From Atriophallophorus winterbourni (lineage: Eukaryota > Platyhelminthes > Trematoda > Plagiorchiida > Microphallidae), in NCBI GenBank assembly GCA_013407085.1, contig JACCGJ010000229.1:1-64000 (forward strand): a stretch of 64,000 nt of DNA. Direction: 5' to 3'. The notes under the pieces are model-generated. The model did not search any database and was not told the DNA's origin. It was given only the letters and a program-made list of their open reading frames with translations. Shown one piece after another: positions 56,340-64,000 of the stretch (position 1 is its first letter; each line of letters opens with the position of its first letter). Made by a program: the position numbers and the translations under genes.

Positions 56340-57470
56340 TTCCAGGCTTATAATGGTCTAAAAAGCAACAAGCTCAACAATAACCATGTGATGGTGAAAT
56401 TAAGATGTAAGTGTATAAAACAAGATATTGTTGTTCGGGAAGCGAATAATTCAATTTCGTTTTTGAAGTCATGCAAGCTAGTAGAGTGAGCAACGGAAGA
56501 AGTTAAACTCTTCTGAGTAAAACTAACACGGACAGAGTAAAAATACCTTCTACAATTCAGGTTGGAATGTATTACCACCAAGACATATTCATGGGAGCGT
56601 TAATTTCTCAAATAAATCCTGTAAGAAATGGTTTGTGTTTCGGAATATTTTGTAATGTCGCATAAAGTTTCCTCTGATTTGTCGATAGGGAAAGTCGAAC
56701 ATATTCGGGCGAGCTATCCATTCTTTATAAGGCTTGTTTCAGATGCTGAGAACTAGTTTTGTTGAGCGGTGATAGATTCGCTGCATAAGTTCAACATCCT
56801 TCTTGAGCCACACAGACCAAGTCTGCACACCGTATTCCACGACCGGTCTCAAGTATGTATTCATGATCCTTGGTAATATCATGGGTAAATATTTCCCAAA
56901 TACCCGTTTGAGTAGATCGAAGCCATGTGTTGCTTTTCTAAAGGCAGTGTTAGTTTGAAGTGAGGTTTTTAAACGGGAGCATATCCAAACACCCAAATCT
57001 GTATTTTGACTGCAATTTTAAAGGACATGTGAACCTATATGGTACGTGAACTCTACCCGATTCCCCACATTCATGATCTTGCATTTTTTGAAGTTAAACA
57101 GCAGTTTGTTCTTCAACGACCAGCTGTGAAGCGTGGCAAGATCTTTCTGTAATAGCAGACAGCCTTCTGCGCAAAGAATGCAACGCCATATCTTTGGTTC
57201 GTTCGCAAATAACGGAAAGTTACATCGAACAATTTCCGGTACTTCATTGACATAAACCTGAAAGTGGATCGGACCAATGACTGAACCTTGGGGAACTCCG
57301 CTAGTTGCTGCGTTTTGTTTTGATAATGCACCGTCAATACGCTGGTAGTGCGGTTTGTTAGGTAACCATTTAGCCAAGTCAACAACTTTCCGGTGATATC
57401 AAGCCTTTTAAGCTTCTGTAGTAGTAGGATACTGTTAACACGATCAAGTGCTTTCAGCTGTCTAGGTTGC
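56340..57470 (-). pseudogene. CR1-like LINE RT and 3' end
   Basis: The - strand gives a decayed LKALDRVNSILLLQKLKRL (near 57430), TSGVPQGSVIGPIHFQVYVNE, then FANEPK where FADDxK is expected (both Asp lost). Next come LHSWSLKNKLLFNFKKCK, NTDLGVWI, RIMNTYLRPVVEYGVQTWSV and YHRSTKLVL. A C-terminal block and a tail with ACCTTGGATTAAC end it near 56340. Inactive. It is the intact-order homologue of 54030-54930. Confidence 0.82.
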
Positions 57471-57575
57471 AGGCGTACACTTTATCTACCACTTGTGTCC
57501 AATCATTCAACATTATCAGTTAATTCTATAAACAGGAATAATTCTGTCCAAATTCAATATGTTTTTTCGAAAGCA

Positions 57576-58074
57576 ACTGATTCAAGATTCAAGATTTATG
57601 GTTGAAAAAGCAAATTGCTGTACAGTACCATAGGATATACGTATAAAAAATTAAAAAAAATCGTTACTTGTATGATCATATCCGTGTTCTTCATAGGTGG
57701 AGCAAAAATAATCCTCAATGGCAACACAGACTGTGGGAAAAGAATCTTTGGATGGACGGTAGTTCCGTGCGTTAAGAAGGTATAGACATCAATAGGTAGG
57801 GGCCAACGCAGTAGTTCTCAACATAAGGTTTATTTTCAAAATGATTCATTAGATCGTCAACAATGAGGCGCTCAAGTAATTTGGAAATTACAGATAACTG
57901 TGTAACTGGTCGGTAATTAGAAAGATCGGAGCGATTTCCACCTTTATAAACAGGAGAAATTATTCCGCGTTTCTAATCGGTCGGAATCACTTCATTTGCC
58001 AGTGTTTGTTTTAACAGGTATGTGAGTGGTTTGTATAGCAAATTCGCACATCACTTCAATATTAGCGGGGTTAT
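57576..58074 (-). pseudogene. CR1-like LINE, 3' tail and RT entry block, interrupted
   Basis: The - strand from 58020 gives LLKQTLANEVIPTD, stop, KRGIISPVYKGGNRSDLSNY and RPVTQLSVISKLLERLIVDD, the RT entry block. After an internal deletion it ends with a 3' UTR and the TTGAATC tail at 57576-57600. Its 5' part resumes at 59098 after a + strand LINE. Confidence 0.7.
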
Positions 58075-59097
58075 TCGAAAAATATTTGGAAGATTCTCTC
58101 TGGTAACGTTACCAAAGATAATGAATGTCTACCTTCGCACTACGATGGAGTATGCGGTAGAGGTGTGGGCTCCTTGGCTGCGAAAAGATATTGCTCTCTT
58201 TGATATACTTTATCATGGAGCAATAAAGTTAGTGATGGGTTTTCGCAATGTTCCATATACCGAAAGATTACGACTTCTGGGTCTATGTGACTTTACCCAA
58301 AAGAGGATACGACGCGATATTATTCTGGCCTATAGAATTGTGTCTACAGATGGACATCCGCTAAAACACTGTGATGGAAAAGTGACACGCAGACATACTT
58401 TCTCCCTTTACGTTCCAAGTTCCCGTATTGATTGTCGGCGCCATTTTTTCGCCGTACGTGCTATATTTCTTTGGAATTCCCTAGCCCAACATGTGGTGGA
58501 CTCTCCTTGCCTGGCGATTTTTAAAGCGAAATTGGACTTCCACTTGCAAACGAACATCATTCGTGTGCCTTACATTTGATATTCTCTATTGCTTTTATAC
58601 TATTGTAATTTTCATGTTTTTATTCATACCGTAATCCTGTGGTGTTGTAATGTATTAACTTTGTTAACCATAAATCCTTGAATCCTTGAATCCTTATATA
58701 TATCTAAAGCTTTCGATCGAGTAGATCGCTCCTTCCTACTTCAGTAGCTGCAGGATGTTGGAGTCACTGGAAATATACTAACGGTTCGAAAGTTACCTGC
58801 CTGGATGCAAATCGAAAGTCAGAATAGATGGCGAAATTTCCAGAACTATTGAAGCCACGAACTGTGTCTCATAATACTCGATACTCGGTCCAATACTGTT
58901 CCTAATATTTATAAATGATCTACCGAAAGTGATACGTTGTAAACTTATTATTTCGGCCGACGATCTAAAAATTTGGAGGAAGGTTGACTCTGTTGAGGAT
59001 TGTCTAGTTTTACAAGCAGACTTAAATCAGCTGCACCAGTGGTCTATTTAGAACCAGCTGCCCTTCAACGTACGTTTCCAATCTGTAGGTATCAGTC
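58075..59097 (+). pseudogene. CR1-like LINE sequence inserted in the opposite LINE
   Basis: First part (58022-58579, 185 codons open) is the RT C-terminal domain: IRKIFGRFSLVTLPKIMNVY, LRTTMEYAVEVWAPWLRKD, YHGAIKLVMGFRNVPYTERL, CRRHFFAVRAIFLWNSLAQH. It ends with CCATAAATCCTTGAATCCTTG at 58668-58697. A second, decayed piece with SKAFDRVDRSFLLQ (58705-58750) follows, also in + orientation. The first part is unusually well preserved for this window. Confidence 0.78.
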
Positions 59098-61960
59098 CAT
59101 TTGCCAGTGTTTGTTTTAACAGGTATGTGATTGTTGTAGCTTACTTGCATATGTTCTCCGAGCTTGTTGAGTTTGCATCGGACGTTTCGCACATCGCTTC
59201 AATATTAACGGGGTTATTACGCGGCCTCAGGAGACTTTTCTGTTTTTAAATCAAATATTGTGTGAAGGATGCGTTTCGACGTGACATTTATTTCACTCAT
59301 GACAACTGTGGTTGAAGTGGTTTGATTTAGGATGTATATATCATGTTTTCTCTTGTTGAATACTGATGAATTCAACATGGTCAATGCTTCAGCAGTTTCT
59401 GATGCAGTTGTTATTCGTCCAACTGACATGTTCACGGACCCAACTCCAGGTTTTCCATTGGATTTTGGTGTTGAGCTCCATCATGCGTGATATCTCTTCT
59501 TGGAAGTACAATTGTATTGGATGAAAAAATTGTTTAATTTGTTCCGGAGTTGAGGGAATGTTTCCCAGGTCTCTGATGATGGGTTTTGCCGATAATGTCG
59601 CTGCGATGTTTCATACCTTTAACCACTTACGAGTTCGGCTTCTTAGTTTTAATACGAGGTTTTTTTTTCTTGATTTCCTGAGAACAAATTCGGATCTCAC
59701 TTCGGTTGCATTCTTGAGATCAGAAATTAGCCATACCTAAAACCCATGTAAGTTGCTGGTTTCCGGTTGACATTTAATCGCGTTTTCAAGAGCGTCACTC
59801 AAACCCATAATGTTGACCCGTCTAACTGTTTTACGGGCATCATTTGTTCTTACAGCTTCAAACAGATAGTCAAACGAGATGACGACGTGATCACTTATTC
59901 CCAGTGGACTTTCGTGAGCAACGTTATCAATGTCGTGTTCATTGCTTGTCAGAACGAGATCCAAGAGTGAAGGTACATCGGTTCTGCGATATTGGGTATG
60001 CAATGTTCTTATAAATAAGAATATCGTCCAACAACTCACTGAATACGCGTTCGAGGCAGTGTTCTTGGTGAATGGTACTGCTATTCAGATTCGGTAATTT
60101 GAAGTCACCCATAATTAAAAATCCACAAGTGAATCTGGAAGTAACCATGAAACTTCTGTCGAGTAGGGCCAGATTGTAAGTTTCCTGTGCAGACGGTGGG
60201 TAATATACTACTCCCAAAACACAGTCGTCGCCGTTAGCTAATCGGAGTTAGCACCACAGTGGATCCAGTAAAATGATGTCTGGATCCGTAATCTCACGGC
60301 TCAGAAGGTTTTGCCTATAATACAAACCTACTCCTCCTCTGGTTTCACGGTCATGAAGAATAAGTGACATTCCTGGTAATTCTAGTTCACTATTTGTTTC
60401 GCGAGTTTGTAGCCACGTTTCCGTTACGGCGATGATGTTTGGTGAACATCTCAGAAAAACTGCACGCAGTTCACCGATTTTGTTTCCGAAACATTGAGTG
60501 TTGATGTAGATGCATTTCATAGTTGTTTTTCTCAACAAGGATGGGGTGTGAGGAAGGAGGCTAGCGGAGTGCAGAATATCTGTTGAGCCGACTCCTCCAG
60601 AATCGGCATCTGAAGATTTTTTGCTTGCAAAGGATGCCTGATCGTATTGAGATTGTACTGTTGGAATACAGTGATCTATAGTATCAAATGAAATTTTTTC
60701 CGAAACGTCAACTACTGATTGACTTGGTAGTGTTTCTATTAAACGTCGTGGTGCATCTAGCTTTCCAATATGAAGTTTCAATGCACTTAGTCTAATTTCT
60801 CGTGGCATTTGTCTGCGGCCATTTTCCCAACGAGTTTTGACCATGTTCAACATATCTTTGCGCAAAAACGTTATTTTAAGGGGCTTAAGACCGATGCCCT
60901 TATAATTCGTAGATTTTGGGATGCGGAAAGTGTCTGCCAAAGCTATATCATTCAAGTCAAGTATATCACTGAGGAATCTCCATTGTAGCTGATCGTGTTT
61001 GCGTTGCACTGTTTTATCAGTTGTTTCATCAGCTTCTGGTTCTCTCAATAGGATTACACTTCGATCATCCCTCTGCTTTGTTTTGGCTTGTCGCTGAGTG
61101 TTTCGGTCACTTTCCCACCAGGGCACATCACTGAAGATCCTTGTAGTGATCTCCGAACGCTCTATACGCAGGAAGATCGCGTAGTATGTTTTTTTCGAGA
61201 TCCCTTTCAGAGTTGAACATGATTTTAAACAGTCTTGGCTGGTCCAGATTTGAAGAAGTAGGTTTACGACTTAGTCGTATCAATGATAGTGGTTCAACTG
61301 GCTCCAAGTCGATGTTGCTGCACAACCTTCTCCATTTTTATTTATCGTGCTTTAGCCTGTCACCTGGTAAGGTGGCAATCGTTTCCTTTACGTTGGTGCA
61401 AATCACGCTTAGTCCATTGAGTGAATGTACATTGTGATCCTGTCGCTTTCGCTGCCGGACGTTTCAACTGCTTTTGATCGAATGCCTATCGTGTCCACTT
61501 TAGGAGTATTTTGTATCGTTACTTTTGGTTTTGAACCTAGGGGATTTCGTTGAACCTTCAGATGAGCAGGTGGCTTTGACTCCGTAACTTTTTGCGGACC
61601 AGGGAAGTTTTGGGCAGTTCCTTTTATAAAGGTGGCATCTTAATAAATTCTGAGCGGTGATCAGAGTCTCTACCAAAACCTTCAACGTTTGTATGAGGAG
61701 CTCCAGGCGCAGCATTCGATCATCCAGGTTGCTTTGCTGGACACTTGTTCTAGCAGCTAAATTTGCGTTTGGTTTAGCTCGACAATCTTTACACACGTAG
61801 CATACACCAGGCATGTTTTCATCATTCAAGATCGATATCGCCTCCGGTGTCAATTATTTTTCAAATTTTGCGTGACACGTGTGGGAACCGTTGCGACACG
61901 TGAACATATGGCCTTACCACGGACGACTTTCAAGCAGACGATGCATGTTTCGCGAACATC
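59098..61960 (-). pseudogene. CR1-like LINE: ORF1 end, endonuclease, linker
   Basis: In - strand order: an ORF1 start with a PHD-like zinc finger (CIVCLKVVRGKAIC near 61950, then HTCH, then CYVCKDC near 61800) and a helix LRLELLIQTLKVLVETLI. Next comes ORF1 body with LNDIALADTFRIPKS and KPLKITFLRKDMLNMVK (60880-60990), resembling the RNA-binding part of such ORF1s. Then the endonuclease starts with YINTQCFGNKIGELRAVF, ITETWLQTR and GGVGLYY, followed by GVVYYPPSAQ, IMGDFKLPNLN and ISDHVVISFDY (59850). The linker ends at ITPLILKRCAK near 59200. Frameshifts break it, yet all blocks are in order. Confidence 0.8.
60248..61126 (-). CDS. LINE fusion frame: ORF1 body running into endonuclease
   Basis: A 292-codon open frame in the element above. 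Residues ~45-115 are ORF1 RNA-binding-like, and residues ~205-292 are the first third of the endonuclease. In intact elements ORF1 and ORF2 are separate frames, so this joint frame likely arose by indels or reflects overlapping ORFs. Not a host gene. Confidence 0.6.
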   Translation of the reverse strand: MPWWESDRNTQRQAKTKQRDDRSVILLREPEADETTDKTVQRKHDQLQWRFLSDILDLNDIALADTFRIPKSTNYKGIGLKPLKITFLRKDMLNMVKTRWENGRRQMPREIRLSALKLHIGKLDAPRRLIETLPSQSVVDVSEKISFDTIDHCIPTVQSQYDQASFASKKSSDADSGGVGSTDILHSASLLPHTPSLLRKTTMKCIYINTQCFGNKIGELRAVFLRCSPNIIAVTETWLQTRETNSELELPGMSLILHDRETRGGVGLYYRQNLLSREITDPDIILLDPLWC

Positions 61961-64000
61961 ATATCGCTTCATGTTAACGGGGCCAACCAAAAGTACAAAT
62001 CAGAGCACAAAAATCGACACGGTAGGGGTTGGTTTGTGTGGTATTGTGTGGAATTTACGGAAAGGGACGAGTTGTAGGAATTTTTCGTCATCCAATTTAG
62101 CCGCGAATTTGTCAGCTTCCCGTTGATAATATTGGCGTGAAATTGATTTCACGTTGAGTATTTCTCTGAGTAGTTCCCGACGGTGGTAAACACCGCTGGG
62201 TTGATCTAACAGCAGAAACACAAAAGCGATTCTAATAAGCGAAAGAACTGTAGAAAATCCACGGGTGACGCACACAAAGAACGACGGATCATAGATGGAT
62301 AATTATTGTATGAATAGATCCGTCGCAGCAAACTTTCAAATGTATATTCAAAAGTCAAACCGATCGGACGAAAACTATGAATGTTATATCCAAAAATAAA
62401 TAAATGAAGAGATTTTGCGGAAGGGAGAAGAGAGTGGTGCGTGAAACGAAGTTTCTGTTATTGTGACTATATCCGGTATGGTTTCGTTACAAATTTCTTT
62501 CATTTCGATTAGTTGTTGGCAAAACTGTTTGCTTTAGTTTACGTACATTTGACGATGTTTTCCGTGTTTTGTGACAGGGTGTACACAATATATTGGTCCG
62601 ACTCCAGAGAAGTCGAATCTTGTTCCATTTTCAATCGGGCTGCATTAGCGCGATGTGTTAGCGAAATCTTTCGCTTATGTATGCAACGAGGTGGGTGTTC
62701 TCCCCTTTAGTCACCTCTCATTGATTTCTTCGTTGACCGTGATCCCTTTGATTCGCTGATGGTCTTGTACTTTGACGTAGGGATCCGATTTGATAACCCC
62801 TTGTCGTAGCTTATATTATATAGCTTTTCACGTACGACTTGATCTATTAACCATGGCGCTGTTGAGAAGGGTCCGTTTTAGCGGATATGTACAGTCAGTT
62901 CACGGAATTATGGTTTGCTCTGGTGTGTGAGCGGGGTCAGGGAGCTGGGTAATACATGATCATACTATACTTTCATCATAGTTTAGAGGTCAAACTGCGA
63001 ACTAAGATCGTGGTACCTTCGAGTTTTGACTAGTGAAGCATCGGGCTCAGGCACATTCTCTTATGCATAGATTGATCGATTTATTCATATATGATATGCG
63101 AGTAAAAAGCTTTACAAGACTCACAAAAATGTACATCTAGTCGGATGGTGAAAATGTTATCAAAAATATTGCTAAAGATTATTGTCAAACGAAAAAACAT
63201 ACTTGTCTGTGGGCGTCTATTGATTTCTTTAAAATCCGCTTGGTCTTTATGACACTTGAGTTGCAACTGACATCGATCGACCGAGTTTCGCCTATCGTTG
63301 TGAGCACTGTGGGAGAGATAGTTCATCCCGAATCGGATTGTTTAGTCATTCGAAAATCTGCGAACATGAAAAACACCATGCGATTGTGATATGGTCGACA
63401 TCGATCGAAGGAGACCAACAATATAGCTATGATTTTTTGCTTGCTTGTTTTCAAACGAGCTTGATTTCGAAGAATCGAGGTTGACGATTCGCACCTTTTC
63501 ACTTAGTTCCTGATTGGCTGTGTCTACAATCGCTGAGTCGCAGTGGCCTTGTGAACATTTTCAGCATGCCTTGCAGACTTTGTATGTACAAGGAATTAAT
63601 GTAAAGACCAATTTACGTCCAATAAAATGAGCTGTCTGTATCGAGTGGGCGTAATTTTCGATAATAAATTTGCAAATACATTAATTTATGTAAGGGGTTC
63701 AGCGTGGCTTGACGTCAATTCAATTCAATTTTATTTGAATTCAATTCTAATGGTCTAAAAAGTGAAAGGATTTTCAGGAACAAACTGGATATACTTATGC
63801 TTACTAATTCCACCCTACATCCCGTTTATATTACTTATCCAAACTAATATTTTTCTAACTACAAAACCGTCCATCTTCATTGTGCTGGAATATTTTTGAA
63901 TATATTTATTCTCCTTAAACGAATATCCAATGATTTTGTACAGCTACAAGATTTTTATGCCATAAATTCTTAAATTTTGAATTTTGAATCTTAAATGTTA
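61961..64000. other. intergenic sequence with small repeats
   Basis: Frames are short and lack domains. The segment 63340-63440 is a changed copy of 35990-36125. At 63719-63765 a run of AATTCAATT-type units and TCTAATGGTCTAAAAAG marks another LINE 3' end on the - strand. The window end (63955-63995) has CATAAATTCTTAAATTTTG and TTGAATCTT, a + strand LINE 3' tail. Confidence 0.45.

Overview
The window looks like a piece of a large, repeat-rich animal genome. The mix of RTE-like, CR1/Jockey-like, Penelope-like and BEL/Pao retroelements, and the strongly diverged metazoan cyclin, would suit a flatworm such as a digenean trematode. The species assignment is inference; I see no bacterial features.

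One host gene is clear: a cyclin-Y (CCNY) orthologue on the + strand. Eight coding exons run from 14596 to 44018. Every junction has GT/AG ends and the phases join without error into 432 codons plus a stop. The protein has a myristoylation/palmitoylation-type N terminus, a cyclin box with an almost invariant block in exon 6, and a conserved basic-Ser C-terminal tail. Its introns hold about 20 copies of a ~225 bp SINE-like repeat with a CATAC-type tail, fragments of RTE 3' ends, and several families of small repeats that carry hammerhead ribozyme motifs.

The flanks (1-12 kb and 45-64 kb) are mostly nested, decayed retroelements. On the left, a BEL/Pao element (2745-9124) has its 5' LTR split by a 3.9 kb LINE. 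On the right, a CR1-like LINE is broken by a Penelope-like element whose 5' part is inverted, and other LINEs interrupt each other. A solo LTR sits inside one of them.

The most interesting signal is the hammerhead motifs: at least 18 loci in three sequence families plus one possible Penelope-associated copy. Several are in head-to-tail arrays with spacing of about 220, 240 or 310 bp. The best copy (25979-26020, - strand) keeps the whole catalytic core and has a palindromic CCGG helix III, the design expected of animal retrozymes and Penelope-like elements that cleave as dimers.
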